Assembly: GCA_028284925.1 (NCBI GenBank)
Contig: JANQQT010000048.1
Span: forward strand, 1-42,131
Source of the DNA: Phycisphaeraceae bacterium
GTDB taxonomy: Bacteria; Planctomycetota; Phycisphaerae; Phycisphaerales; Zrk34
DNA: 42,131 bases
Direction: 5' to 3'
The notes under the pieces are model-generated. The model ran no database searches. It had not been told where the DNA came from and saw only the letters and a program-made list of their open reading frames with translations. Both the position numbers and the translations under genes were made by a program. Of this stretch, positions 8,817 through 18,079 are shown piece by piece. How positions within the stretch are numbered: position 1 is the first letter of the stretch; each line of letters begins with the position of its first letter.

Positions 8817-9029
8817 ATGAAGCGAGTACTAAGATTTTTTAAGAAGCTGCACCGGGATGAGCAGGGCGCCGAAGGAATCGAGAAGATTCTGATTATAGCG
8901 GCGGTCGCGCTTCCGCTGCTGGGTCTGTTGATCTACTTCCGCGATGTATTGTTCGGCTGGCTGGATGACAAGGCCGGCACGGTGATCGGCGATGCACAGG
9001 ACGAGCAGAATCCTACGTTCGGCAACTGA
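8817..9029 (+). CDS. flp: Flp-type major pilin
   Basis: A 70-residue prepilin starting at the ATG at 8817 behind a strong AAGGAG at a spacing of 7. The leader (MKRVLRFFKKLHRDEQG) is basic and ends in Gly. The predicted mature protein starts AEGIEK with Glu at +5 and continues into a hydrophobic helix (ILIIAAVALPLLGLLIYF), as in Flp/Fap pilins. The remainder is short, polar and acidic. The very strong ribosome binding site suits a major structural subunit. The prepilin peptidase that should process it is encoded next. Confidence 0.85.
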   Translation: MKRVLRFFKKLHRDEQGAEGIEKILIIAAVALPLLGLLIYFRDVLFGWLDDKAGTVIGDAQDEQNPTFGN

Positions 9030-9102
9030 TACGCAAGCTCCGCCCGCGGATTTAACGGCCTAAGCCCATTGAATTCACGGGTCTTCGTGCGCTGAGAGCG
9101 GT

Positions 9103-9675
9103 ATGGCTGAAATTATACAGATGAGCGTGCTGGGACTGGTGCTCATCATTGCGGCGATCACCGATCTGCGTACGGGCAAGGTGTTTAACTGGTTGACGTA
9201 TCCGTCGATTTTGTTGGGCATCCTTTTGTCGGTTGTATTGAGCATGACGGTTGAAGGTGGTGTGGGCACTGCGGCGGGGTTTGAGGCAACGATGGTGGGG
9301 TTTGGCGTTGCTTTTTTGCCTTTCGTGTTGATCAAGGCGATGGGCGGCATGGGCGGGGGTGATGTAAAACTGATGGGGGCCGTCGGCGCGATTGGCGCGG
9401 ATTGGCGTCTTTCGATAAGCGCGATGTTTTATGCTCTGATTGTTGGAGCAGTGCTGGCACTGATTGTGATGGTATTTCGAAGACGAACCAAAGCAACGGT
9501 GTCGAATTTGGTGAGTGCGGCGGCGATGGCGTCCGCCAAAGTTAAGCCGCACTTGAATGATGAAGACAGCCCGCGCATACCTTTTGCGTTGGCGATTTGC
9601 ATTGGCGGAATTGTGGCGGGGATGGAGGTATTGCTGGGGGTGAACACGCCGTGGAAGGGTTTTGAGGTTCTTTGA
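9103..9675 (+). CDS. A24 prepilin peptidase (CpaA/TadV)
   Basis: A 190-residue integral membrane aspartic protease that would cleave the leader of the Flp-like prepilins and pseudopilins encoded around it. The two family catalytic aspartates are visible: D21 in ITDLRTGKVFNW and D87 in GGGDVKLMG. There are about five or six hydrophobic segments and no N-terminal zinc/methylation domain, as expected for the short CpaA/TadV type rather than PilD. The start ATG at 9103 is preceded by GAGAGCGG. It lies directly after the flp gene. Confidence 0.92.
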   Translation: MAEIIQMSVLGLVLIIAAITDLRTGKVFNWLTYPSILLGILLSVVLSMTVEGGVGTAAGFEATMVGFGVAFLPFVLIKAMGGMGGGDVKLMGAVGAIGADWRLSISAMFYALIVGAVLALIVMVFRRRTKATVSNLVSAAAMASAKVKPHLNDEDSPRIPFALAICIGGIVAGMEVLLGVNTPWKGFEVL

Positions 9676-9777
9676 CGGTAGTGGACTGGAAAAGCAAAGT
9701 CGGGACAAACGGTTGGACGGAGTTGGATACGCCATGGCGGTGTATTCTGAGATAGCCAAAACGAAAAGGCGGATGCC

Positions 9778-10686
9778 ATGAGTTTTGCGACGAACATGTT
9801 GGCGGCGGAGCAGGGACCGGCGAAATGGGATGCGATGACGGCACTGACTTCCAAGGGTGTGCTGTTGTATGGGGGTATCACGCTTGGACTCTTTCTCGTA
9901 TGTGTTGCATTGGTGTGGATGCTCGTCCGTGTCGGCAAACGTGAGCGTACGGCGCGTCAGAATCTGTTGCGAGATGAGACCGGAACATCGATGATGGAAT
10001 TTACGATGGTGTTGCCGATTCTCATGTTTTTCATGCTGGCAATGACGCAATCGATGTTTGTGATGGTGGGGAATTATTTTGTTCAGTATTCTGCATTTGC
10101 CGCGACACGAAGCGCGATTGTTCAGATTCCATATGATGAAACGCTGGGTGGGGATCAAGGCAACCGAACATTAGGCTCGGCAGGTGATGAGCGTTACGAC
10201 GCCGTATTAAGGTCGGCGATCATGGCGGTGTTGCCGGTGGCGGGCGACAATGGCGAAACGGGATCGAGTGGCCTGGGAGCGGCCATAGACGCCGACGCGT
10301 TGGTGGAGGGTATCGAAAATCACTACAGCCAATATGGTCAAGAAGCGCCGGTATGGGTGGAGGGGAAGATTCGGAACAAGATTGCATATGCATCGGCCAA
10401 CACGGAGATCACGCCGTTGGTGGCGCGTGTGGTTAATGAGCATACCGTGGTATTTGAGGACGTCGTGGATCGGTGGGGGCAAAAAGATCCGGTGACGATT
10501 CGGGTGGACCATAAGCTGGCGTTACAGATTCCGTGGGCGAATCGAATTTTCGCGGATGGCGATCATGGCGGAGGTACCCGGTACATGAATGTATCTGCGC
10601 AGACGACACTCACCAATGAGGGTGTGTTGGAACGGTTTCATGAGCCGCGATTGCCCCGGATTGACCAATATGGCGGATCGCCATAA
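9778..10686 (+). CDS. TadE-like pseudopilin with an additional N-terminal membrane helix
   Basis: A 302-residue protein. Residues 66-95 (DETGTSMMEFTMVLPILMFF...) match the TadE-like N terminus: Gly, then a mature start TSMME with Glu at +5, then a hydrophobic helix. Unusually, another membrane helix (about residues 30-51, YGGITLGLFLVCVALVWMLV) precedes the prepilin site, so the leader is about 69 residues long instead of the usual short basic one. The start at 9778 has AAGGCGG before it and a later start is not obvious. The C-terminal two thirds are soluble, rich in Val, Gly and Asp. TadE-like minor pilins help prime the Flp fibre. The next gene, after 60 bases, is the Ser/Thr kinase. Confidence 0.82.
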   Translation: MSFATNMLAAEQGPAKWDAMTALTSKGVLLYGGITLGLFLVCVALVWMLVRVGKRERTARQNLLRDETGTSMMEFTMVLPILMFFMLAMTQSMFVMVGNYFVQYSAFAATRSAIVQIPYDETLGGDQGNRTLGSAGDERYDAVLRSAIMAVLPVAGDNGETGSSGLGAAIDADALVEGIENHYSQYGQEAPVWVEGKIRNKIAYASANTEITPLVARVVNEHTVVFEDVVDRWGQKDPVTIRVDHKLALQIPWANRIFADGDHGGGTRYMNVSAQTTLTNEGVLERFHEPRLPRIDQYGGSP

Positions 10687-10745
10687 CCCGGCGACACATT
10701 GAATTAAGCAAGATAAGACTTGACAAGGAAGAGTGAACAGAGTCG

Positions 10746-13538
10746 ATGAATCAGGAAACGATACAGACCATGATGCCGGGGCTGGCGCCGGGTGACAAGC
10801 TAGTGCATTTTGAGGTGCAGGAGCAACTGGCGAGCGGAGGGCAGGGCATTGTATGGAAGGGGTATGATCGTCTGTTGAATCGTTTCGTGGCGATCAAGCA
10901 GATTGCATCGGCATCGGATGTGGATGAAATCTTTCGCGAGAAATTTCGCCACGAGGCGGATATTCAGAAGCGCATTTCGACAAGCCATCCAAATATCGTG
11001 GACGTGATTGATTGCGTTGATGATCCGCGAGGCCTGTTCACCGTGATGGAGTTTGTGGACGGAGTCAGCCTGGATCGGGCGTTAAACCAGATGAACGGGC
11101 CGATTGATACGTTGCAGGCGTTGAAGATTTTGCGTGATGCGGCGATGGCGTTAACGGCGATTCACGGCGCGGGGATATTGCATCGGGACCTGAAACCGGG
11201 CAATATCCTGATTGCGAAGGACGGGACGGCGAAGGTATGTGATTTTGGAATTGCAACGCTGGTGGATGATCAGGAAGCGATGGCATTGGGGACGGCGCAG
11301 TACATGGCTCCGGAGGCATTTACGGAGGATGAGCTGGATGCGCGTGCGGATATCTATTCTTTGGGGATCATTGCGTATGAGATGCTTGTAGGGAGAAATC
11401 AGTTCAATGAATCATTCAAGGCGGTGATGCGGGATAAGCGTCACATGGCGATGCGTTGGATGAAGTGGCATACGAATCCGCGTGTAACGGCTCCGAAAAT
11501 CCGTGAGAGCAATCCCAATGTTCCGGATGTGCTGGAAGAACTTATTGAAAGGACAATGTCGAAGAATCCGGCGCAGCGTATTGCGACAGCAGAGCAATTG
11601 ATTGACGCGATCAAGAGCCATTTTTCCAAATCGGGCGCCGCGGCACGGTCAGCGGAAATGATTCAACAGGCGGCGGCGGCAAATGCGCGACAACCTTCTG
11701 CGGTTAGTCACACCGCGGATACGGCGGAGATACCCAAGAAGAGCAAGCTGCCGCTCATTATCGGGATTATTGTGGGTGTTCAGGTCCTGGGCGGCGTCGG
11801 TTGGTATCTTTGGGATCAGAACGAGAAGACGAAGGCGGTTAATACGGCTTATGCGAAGCATAAGTCGGAGTTTGACCGAGCGTTCGACGTATACAAGACA
11901 GCCAAGGATCGCGCATCGTATACGGAGGCGCGCGAGTCGTTTGAGGGCGTGGCGAAGGCGCGGCAGAAAGTTCAGCAGAAGGACGCGCTGGGTTTCCTGG
12001 CAGCGGCATATCAGAAGATGGCGGAGGCGCAACTGCAGCGGCTGGAGGCTGAGGAGAAGGCGATTCAGGCGCATGATCTCTCGACGGACGCGGACGATAC
12101 GGATGGGAGCAAGTGGCTGAAAGCGCGGGATAACATCGCTGCAATTGTGGGTCATTATGAGGCGGCACTAGGTTTGGTAAGTCGGGCGGAAGAGGATGTG
12201 AAAGAGATTTCCCAAGGGGCTAAATCGGTGAAGGAACTGCGGAATGAGGTGCAGAGTCTTCAGTCGGCGTACCAATATCAGCTTGCGTTTTTTAATCTGA
12301 TCACACCGATTTATGAGGCGGTGCGTCAGAACGACAATGCGAACGCAAGCAAGAAGATATTCGAGTTGAGCGATAGCCTGCAGAAGACCGCAAGGGAATC
12401 AAACCGTGCCGTGCTGAAGATTCAGCGAGACATTGTTCGGGCATTGCGAAAGCGTGTGGGTATCAACGAGGACAATGTGGCGATTGCAGCGCAATTCAAG
12501 CAGTTGCGCAGCTTGCAGAGTACGGGGAAATACCAGGAGGCGTTAAGCGAGATTAGCGAGCTTCGAGAGGAATACAAGGACTCCCTTGACTTTGACCACG
12601 ATCGCCTGGATGGAATTGAGAAAGAAGTTCGCCACGCGATTGCGTTGCGTGATGCGAAGGAGGATTATCTGGAGATCGCCAATAAGGCAGACAAGGATCT
12701 GACGAGATTTATCGAGGTGATTGATCGGTATATGAGGTTGCTCCCGGCGGGCGAAGAGGAGTGGAAGCGTCTGAAGCAGGAGAAGACCGAAGCGCGGAGC
12801 ATGCGTCATTATCATCAAGCGCTGGCTCTAGAAGCAAGTAATCCGCAGCAGGCGGAGGAGGAATTACGGGAGGCCGTGCGTATTTGGGCTGGGAATATTC
12901 AGGCGAGTGAGCGACTGAAGGCCTTGGGGATGAGTCGTACACGGAAGGGATTTGTGGCACAGGGCAATGCCCAGATGCAAGCCGGTCAGTACGAGGCGGC
13001 GATTGTTACGTTTAAGAAGGCGCAGGGTATCGGGTCAACGGATGACGTTACGTCGAAGATTCAGCAATGTCGTGTAAGGATACACGCGAAGGCAGGAAAT
13101 GCGGCTTTGGCTTCCGGAGCCTTTGACAAGGCTCGTGCGGAATTTTCAAAAGGGCTGGAGATTGATGCGACGGACTCGGAATGTCGGACGAATCTGGCAA
13201 AGGTGGAATTGTATATTTCGCTGAACGATATTGGAGCAGCTGCGGACGCTTTGCATAACAGCGGCAATTACTCCAAGGCAATCGGCAAATATCGTGAAGC
13301 GTTGAAGATGGCGAAGCAGCATAATCTTTCAGCTGTATTGCCGGTCATTAACAAGAAGATTGCCGAATCGAGTTACCAGCTCATGGTGGTTCAACTGGAG
13401 AATTACATCAAGCAGCGCCAGTGGGTCGGAGCGAAAGCGACGCTGAGTTCATTGAAAAAGCAATTCGGAAAACGTGTGGCGAGTGATAACAAGGTGAGTC
13501 TGCTGGAGCAGGAGCTTAAGAAGAATGCGCCGAAATAA
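10746..13538 (+). CDS. Hanks-type Ser/Thr protein kinase with TM helix and TPR/coiled-coil region
   Basis: A 930-residue membrane-anchored kinase. Residues 20-290 are the kinase domain: glycine loop ASGGQGIVWKG (29-39), catalytic Lys in VAIK (K51), HRDLKPGN (146-153), DFG (166-168) and APE (188-190), all intact, so it should be active. A single membrane helix (about 335-356, LPLIIGIIVGVQVLGGVGWY) separates it from some 570 residues of helical, charged sequence, first coiled-coil-like and then TPR-like (about 755-890, for example AQMQAGQYEAAIVTFKKA). The topology puts the kinase in the cytoplasm and the repeats outside. It lies inside the Tad operon, overlaps the following tadG-like gene by 14 bases, and shares the operon with two FHA proteins, the classical readers of phosphothreonine. 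This context suggests phosphorylation control of pilus assembly. Confidence 0.93.
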   Translation: MNQETIQTMMPGLAPGDKLVHFEVQEQLASGGQGIVWKGYDRLLNRFVAIKQIASASDVDEIFREKFRHEADIQKRISTSHPNIVDVIDCVDDPRGLFTVMEFVDGVSLDRALNQMNGPIDTLQALKILRDAAMALTAIHGAGILHRDLKPGNILIAKDGTAKVCDFGIATLVDDQEAMALGTAQYMAPEAFTEDELDARADIYSLGIIAYEMLVGRNQFNESFKAVMRDKRHMAMRWMKWHTNPRVTAPKIRESNPNVPDVLEELIERTMSKNPAQRIATAEQLIDAIKSHFSKSGAAARSAEMIQQAAAANARQPSAVSHTADTAEIPKKSKLPLIIGIIVGVQVLGGVGWYLWDQNEKTKAVNTAYAKHKSEFDRAFDVYKTAKDRASYTEARESFEGVAKARQKVQQKDALGFLAAAYQKMAEAQLQRLEAEEKAIQAHDLSTDADDTDGSKWLKARDNIAAIVGHYEAALGLVSRAEEDVKEISQGAKSVKELRNEVQSLQSAYQYQLAFFNLITPIYEAVRQNDNANASKKIFELSDSLQKTARESNRAVLKIQRDIVRALRKRVGINEDNVAIAAQFKQLRSLQSTGKYQEALSEISELREEYKDSLDFDHDRLDGIEKEVRHAIALRDAKEDYLEIANKADKDLTRFIEVIDRYMRLLPAGEEEWKRLKQEKTEARSMRHYHQALALEASNPQQAEEELREAVRIWAGNIQASERLKALGMSRTRKGFVAQGNAQMQAGQYEAAIVTFKKAQGIGSTDDVTSKIQQCRVRIHAKAGNAALASGAFDKARAEFSKGLEIDATDSECRTNLAKVELYISLNDIGAAADALHNSGNYSKAIGKYREALKMAKQHNLSAVLPVINKKIAESSYQLMVVQLENYIKQRQWVGAKATLSSLKKQFGKRVASDNKVSLLEQELKKNAPK

Positions 13539-15648
13539 TCAAACCATGATGTGCCATCGCGAACGTGGTGTGGTGTTGGTCTTAACGATACTTGCATCGT
13601 TGCTTCTGAGTGGGATCGTGATGTTTGTGTTGAATCTGGGTGACCAGGTAAACAAACGGATTGAGGCACAACATACGGCGGATTCGTCGGCGCAGGCAGG
13701 AGCAGGATGGACAGCGCGGACGCTGAATACGGTGGCGGCAAACAATATGGATATGGCGCGTTACATCGCGATGATCAATATCCTGGATGCGATGCCGCAG
13801 GCGGTGGAATATACGACGGTGGAGATGACGAAGTTTAAGGAGTCGATGGAGTTAACGGCACCGTATGACACGGTTGACACAGAAGATTCCAAGCTCAACG
13901 AAAAGGCGACGGGGTTCTTTGGCGATTTGTATGGGATTATTGTTTCTGAGTTAAATGACCTTGAGCCGGTGAACCAGCATTTCCAATCGTTTGATGTGGC
14001 GGAGATGACGCTTTACAGCCGTAACGGTTCAATCTGGCAGGCACTGGTGGCACTGGATGAATTGAATCAAGCATTGATGGAGAACATTCCCACGACGACG
14101 CAGGCGGCGGCGGTGAGTGGCGGTGAAGCAAATCAGGGTCTTGGGGATGGTGAGAATCGCGGGGTCGTAATGTTTCCGCTGGAACCTGAAGTTCCTTATC
14201 AACGTGGGCGTTTTGATGATTTCGAATTGCCAGTAAGGCGCGGGTTGCCTCCGTTTACGATGGTGAATCCTCTGAATCCGCGAGCACTTCAGGATGAGTC
14301 ATCGTTGTTTAATGACACGGATTTCAGTGTGTTTCAGGATGACGATGATGAGCCTGAGGATTTGCCGATCAATACCGTTCCACCTCGGGCGATTCGAATC
14401 ACGAATAATATTCCGGATACGGAGTGGGAAAAGGTTCGCGGGCCGTGGGATGCGGTGTTGGGTTGGCGTCGGATCGTGTCGATGCCTGATCCAAATGCAC
14501 CGGCGCGCTGGGTGCCCGGGTCGCCGGGGAGTCGTGGGGGCGTGGGTGGTGGATCGGGTCGACCACCACTTTCACGTGGGGAGGGGAATAATGGATCATC
14601 AGGGCGCTGGGTGGGTGGAGGATCGATTCCGATAGGGTATTCGACGTACGGACCTTATCAGTGGATGTTGGAGCGGATTGGGAATTACACGAATCGCTAT
14701 CGTTTTTCGCGACTGATGAGTCGGTTGAGTTCGATTTCACGGATTAAGTTGAATTATGCGTGGCCGCGTGAGAGGCCGCGGGCGATTTATGAGCCGGTGT
14801 GGGAAATCGATTACGAGACCGCCAGGGGCATTGCCGAAGCAGGTGATCCGAGGATTCGTGAGACCGCATTCTTTGTGGTGGAGATCAAGAGCAAGTACAA
14901 GAAAGGGGAGGGAGGTTTTATGAGTCCCGGGTCATATTCACTGGCATTTGAGGATGGGCAACAGAATCCTCGAATCGCGATTCAGGGTGGCTGGGTTGAT
15001 CCGGAGCGATGGGAATCGGAGACGATCCAGCGCATGGGTGCGGGGCCGATCTGGCGAGGCGAGTGGGAATACACGGTGGAGTGGGATAATTCGATTGGAA
15101 TTTCGCGTGAGGATGAGACGGTTCCGGATCCGAATGATCCGAACAATACGATCACGCAGCCTAAACTTCAGACAGTGTATCGATACGATTATTTTGTGTT
15201 TGCCGGTGTAAATACGGGGCCACAGGCGGAAGTTCGAAATCCTTATGAAGGGTTTGAGCCGGAGGCGGATGACGCACCTTCACCGACGGATCTGGATCAT
15301 GGCGAAATTCGCGTAGAGGATCATGAGTCGCGTCAGCGTTATTTGTCAGTACTGGGCGTGGCGCGTCGGACGGATGAGGCGGTAACCTGGCCTTCGAAGT
15401 TTACAACAGGTCGGCCGAGCGACGATAAGGTGGCGATGGCGCAGGCAAGGATATTTAACAATCACTCGTTTGATTTGTGGACCCAGATGTGGCGTGCCGA
15501 GTTGGCGCCGATCACGGATTTTGATTTGTGGGTAGACATCATGGGCGATGGATCAGGCGGGTCGTATTCGCAATCGGATGATGCAGAAAAGATACGCGAA
15601 TATATGGAAAGCTCAAAAGACATGGCTCGCGTCATGCTGGGGCATTGA
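13525..15648 (+). CDS. TadG-like pilus assembly protein
   Basis: A 707-residue protein with a short basic leader and one membrane helix (about residues 16-37, VVLVLTILASLLLSGIVMFV). The segment NKRIEAQHTADSSAQAGA follows, the signature of TadG-like proteins (helix, then 'ADaaAlAaA'). The remaining 600 residues are extracytoplasmic, with acidic and Gly/Pro-rich stretches (for example residues 325-365), much larger than the core TadG domain. The ATG at 13525 lies inside the kinase gene behind GGAGCTTAAGAAG, which implies translational coupling. TadG-type proteins are envelope components needed for Flp fibre stability. The stop is separated by one base from the next ATG at 15650. Confidence 0.82.
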   Translation: MRRNNQTMMCHRERGVVLVLTILASLLLSGIVMFVLNLGDQVNKRIEAQHTADSSAQAGAGWTARTLNTVAANNMDMARYIAMINILDAMPQAVEYTTVEMTKFKESMELTAPYDTVDTEDSKLNEKATGFFGDLYGIIVSELNDLEPVNQHFQSFDVAEMTLYSRNGSIWQALVALDELNQALMENIPTTTQAAAVSGGEANQGLGDGENRGVVMFPLEPEVPYQRGRFDDFELPVRRGLPPFTMVNPLNPRALQDESSLFNDTDFSVFQDDDDEPEDLPINTVPPRAIRITNNIPDTEWEKVRGPWDAVLGWRRIVSMPDPNAPARWVPGSPGSRGGVGGGSGRPPLSRGEGNNGSSGRWVGGGSIPIGYSTYGPYQWMLERIGNYTNRYRFSRLMSRLSSISRIKLNYAWPRERPRAIYEPVWEIDYETARGIAEAGDPRIRETAFFVVEIKSKYKKGEGGFMSPGSYSLAFEDGQQNPRIAIQGGWVDPERWESETIQRMGAGPIWRGEWEYTVEWDNSIGISREDETVPDPNDPNNTITQPKLQTVYRYDYFVFAGVNTGPQAEVRNPYEGFEPEADDAPSPTDLDHGEIRVEDHESRQRYLSVLGVARRTDEAVTWPSKFTTGRPSDDKVAMAQARIFNNHSFDLWTQMWRAELAPITDFDLWVDIMGDGSGGSYSQSDDAEKIREYMESSKDMARVMLGH

Positions 15649-15649
15649 T

Positions 15650-16465
15650 ATGAACATGAGACGAATGATAAAGCGAAGACGATATCGCGGAACGATCCTC
15701 GCGGAGACGGTAATGATTGCGCCGTTTGTGCTGTTGATTTTGGCGCTGACGTTTTATTTTGGGTATTTGATATCGCGATCGCAGGATACGATCAAGATGG
15801 TTCGGTATGAGACATGGCATGATGTGGAAGCTGCACCCGGGCCGCATTCGAATTATGTGCTTGGTCACCCATTGTTAAATCAGACATTTCATCAGAATAA
15901 GGCGACGGAGTTGCATGGGAGCTGGGTGGACGGGGCGACGCGGTATTTCCCGGAAGATGCTTATGAAGAAATGGAGTCAGCGGCAGGTGATCGTTCGAGT
16001 GGAGCGGCGACTCTGGTCGATGCACTGTTGTATCGGGATGGGGCGGAAGATAATCACCGCTATTCGCGTGGGACGCGGGAGAGGTTCGGCGTAAAACACG
16101 ATTACGCATTTGACGAGTGGGATCGGATGCGAAGGATGAATGACAGCGCGACGCAGGATAACCCGGAGAGTGAAGCGATTACCCGCAGTCATGTGAGAAT
16201 CGGTTCGGACTGGGCTTACAGTAATCATTATTCCACAAGTTATCCGGATTGGTCACGCAATGGATGGGGCGCAACAGGTCATCACCATTTGCGTGCAGTG
16301 CGGGATGGTTTTTTCAGCAGCTTTGATAGTCAATTTGACGGAATCGACGGGTCGAATTCACTGGAATACGGAAGCGGTCCTGCAGAGCATCCGGGTGGAA
16401 ATCTGGCGGGAGAGGTTCGCAAGCTCTACCTACGCACACCCGGATATCGCGGGCCCCGCCTTTGA
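15650..16465 (+). CDS. Second TadE-like pseudopilin
   Basis: A 271-residue protein. The ATG at 15650, one base after the tadG-like stop, is preferred to starts inside the preceding gene. The leader MNMRRMIKRRRYRG is strongly basic and ends in Gly, followed by TILAE with Glu at +5 and a hydrophobic helix (TVMIAPFVLLILALTFYFGYL). This is the TadE/pseudopilin layout. The rest is polar, rich in His, Ser, Tyr and Gly, with no motif I recognise. With the 9778 gene the locus has two TadE-type proteins, in keeping with TadE/TadF pairs in known Tad loci. Confidence 0.8.
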   Translation: MNMRRMIKRRRYRGTILAETVMIAPFVLLILALTFYFGYLISRSQDTIKMVRYETWHDVEAAPGPHSNYVLGHPLLNQTFHQNKATELHGSWVDGATRYFPEDAYEEMESAAGDRSSGAATLVDALLYRDGAEDNHRYSRGTRERFGVKHDYAFDEWDRMRRMNDSATQDNPESEAITRSHVRIGSDWAYSNHYSTSYPDWSRNGWGATGHHHLRAVRDGFFSSFDSQFDGIDGSNSLEYGSGPAEHPGGNLAGEVRKLYLRTPGYRGPRL

Positions 16466-16500
16466 TCTTGCGTGAGCGATAATTCGGCAGAATTGTCGTG

Positions 16501-17064
16501 ATGAACTTTGGACGAATTTTTGGTAATCGCATGGCTGATCGAAACAAACGAAAGGCAGTAATGATTCGTTTGACGATCGTGACGGTGTTTGTCGCGAGCG
16601 CGGTGGCGATCATGTCGTATATGCTGAAGCGATCAAAGACGGGATTGCCAGCAGCACCAGTGACCAAGGGGAATGTGGCGGAGGACAAGCGATCGTCGAT
16701 GATGAAGGGAAAAATATCTTCTCTTGCAGTCAACGAGAAGCAAGTGATCAATCGTGACGAAGGCGCGATTGATCTGGCCGTTTACAAAGGTGGAAAGGTG
16801 ATTCTTAATCATGATCGAAACGGTGTGAAACAGTCGAGTCATCAGGCTCCCGGAAAAGCGGGGATCAAGGCGGTGGGACAATACTATTTGTCCAACGCAA
16901 AAAGGAAGGGTTATGAATTGAAGGCGACTAAAACGTTGAAGGATCGATTAACTTATCATCTGGCACGAAAAGAGCGTGTTCTGGTTGTCGAAGTACGTAC
17001 CTACGGCGACGACCGACCGATCAAGATTCTGATGATGGAGCATATCGGCGAGGGATCGGGCTGA
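16501..17064 (+). CDS. Membrane-anchored protein of unknown function in the Tad operon
   Basis: About 187 residues from the ATG at 16501; a GTG directly before it is also possible, and neither has a strong ribosome binding site. After a basic N terminus there is a single membrane helix (about residues 23-42, RLTIVTVFVASAVAIMSYML) and then a basic soluble domain (VIL..., GIKAVGQYYLSNAKRKGYEL, LVVEVRTYGDD). The last part has the alternating strand pattern of a small alpha/beta domain. I do not recognise a family. Position between the TadE-like gene and cpaB suggests an accessory role in the pilus machine. Confidence 0.65.
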   Translation: MNFGRIFGNRMADRNKRKAVMIRLTIVTVFVASAVAIMSYMLKRSKTGLPAAPVTKGNVAEDKRSSMMKGKISSLAVNEKQVINRDEGAIDLAVYKGGKVILNHDRNGVKQSSHQAPGKAGIKAVGQYYLSNAKRKGYELKATKTLKDRLTYHLARKERVLVVEVRTYGDDRPIKILMMEHIGEGSG

Positions 17065-17094
17065 TCGGGGCGGGTGAATTGGGTAGAATTGCGG

Positions 17095-17150
17095 CAGCCG
17101 GTCATGCGGCGTGACATCACGTTTCGCCTCGGTATATCCATCGCCGGCTG
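17095..17150 (+). promoter_or_regulatory. Possible structured leader ahead of cpaB
   Basis: CAGCCGG (17095-17101) and CCGGCTG (17144-17150) can form a 7-bp outer stem enclosing 42 bases, inside which CGTGA and TCACG (within 17110-17121), or GGCG and CGCC, can pair as competing inner hairpins. No T run follows, so it is not a standard terminator. It starts about 30 bases after the preceding stop and ends 40 bases before the cpaB start. A processing site or translational control element is possible; I match it to no known riboswitch. Confidence 0.25.
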
Positions 17151-17190
17151 AATCGTTTGATACACAGGACAATATTGCAGGAACAATGCG

Positions 17191-18012
17191 ATGAATGATC
17201 AAATAGGAACTGAATATAACTCGACGATGCCCTTGCCGACTTCGGCGCGTCAGCAGGCTGTCGGGCCGGCGGGCGGAGGCGGGGGCAGTGTGACATTGGT
17301 GGTGGTTGCCCTTGCGTTGGGAATTATCGTGGCGTTAATCACCAATATTCACATTTCAAACATCAAGAAGGAGGCGGAGGGCAAGGTGTTCATCATTTAT
17401 CGCCTTCTGAAGAACGTTGAACCGGGTTATAAGATCAAGTTTAACAAGGATGTTGAGGAGGTGGCGGTCCCCAACAAGTTTAAGGACATGTATAAGAACG
17501 TGGTAAGTCCCGACAGGCAAACGAGTTTCAAGAATCGGCCGATTGCACGGAGCGGCAAACAGGGTCGGTGGTTATCCCTTGACCTTTACACGCGTCCGGA
17601 TGGTGATGCGGGCGTGAATATACCGGATGATCCGGACAAGAAACTAAGAGCCGTACCACTGCCGATTACGAGCAAGTTCACCCCCGGACAATTGTATCCC
17701 GGGTTGTATATAGATATTTACGCAGCGTTTCCGGATCCAGCGCGAAGTAATCGACCAAGCTCTTTCTGGGTAGTCAAAGGTGTGCGTGTGGCAGCCGTCG
17801 GGCGACGAACAGAAGCAGATGCGACGAGCCGCAGCGGGGGTTTTCAGAATATCACCGTCGTAGTGGATGAGACAACCGCGGTGGGATTGCTGAACGTAAA
17901 GAACTTTGTGGGTGATAAAGGATTTGATGTTATCCTGCGTCGCGCGGATGAAAAACCGAATGCGGATGAGCGAAAGATTAATAAGGATGTATTAAAAATG
18001 ATCGGCTATTAA
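17191..18012 (+). CDS. CpaB/RcpC-like Flp pilus assembly protein
   Basis: A 273-residue protein with a Gly-rich cytoplasmic N terminus, one membrane helix (about residues 33-52) and a periplasmic region. Residues 66-95 (VFIIYRLLKNVEPGYKI, then a conserved VAVP) are SAF/CpaB-like. The later segment VKGVRVAAVGRRT and then NITVVVDETTAVGLLNVKNF match the C-terminal CpaB/RcpC pattern in which a strand pair is followed by 'v.pe.a..L..a...G'. CpaB normally works with the outer-membrane secretin, which is not in this window. The gene is followed after 67 bases by the FHA-CpaF fusion. Confidence 0.8.
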   Translation: MNDQIGTEYNSTMPLPTSARQQAVGPAGGGGGSVTLVVVALALGIIVALITNIHISNIKKEAEGKVFIIYRLLKNVEPGYKIKFNKDVEEVAVPNKFKDMYKNVVSPDRQTSFKNRPIARSGKQGRWLSLDLYTRPDGDAGVNIPDDPDKKLRAVPLPITSKFTPGQLYPGLYIDIYAAFPDPARSNRPSSFWVVKGVRVAAVGRRTEADATSRSGGFQNITVVVDETTAVGLLNVKNFVGDKGFDVILRRADEKPNADERKINKDVLKMIGY

Positions 18013-18079
18013 TCGCTATAACTACTCGGTTTGCTTCACTCGCAGAAAATCCTCTTATGAAATTGGTGTGAATTAGTCA

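Noticed and set aside
9052..10158. Minus-strand open frame of 368 codons opposite the prepilin peptidase and TadE-like genes
   Set aside because: The product is His/Arg/Gln-rich and of low complexity, and the opposite strand encodes clear family members with catalytic residues.
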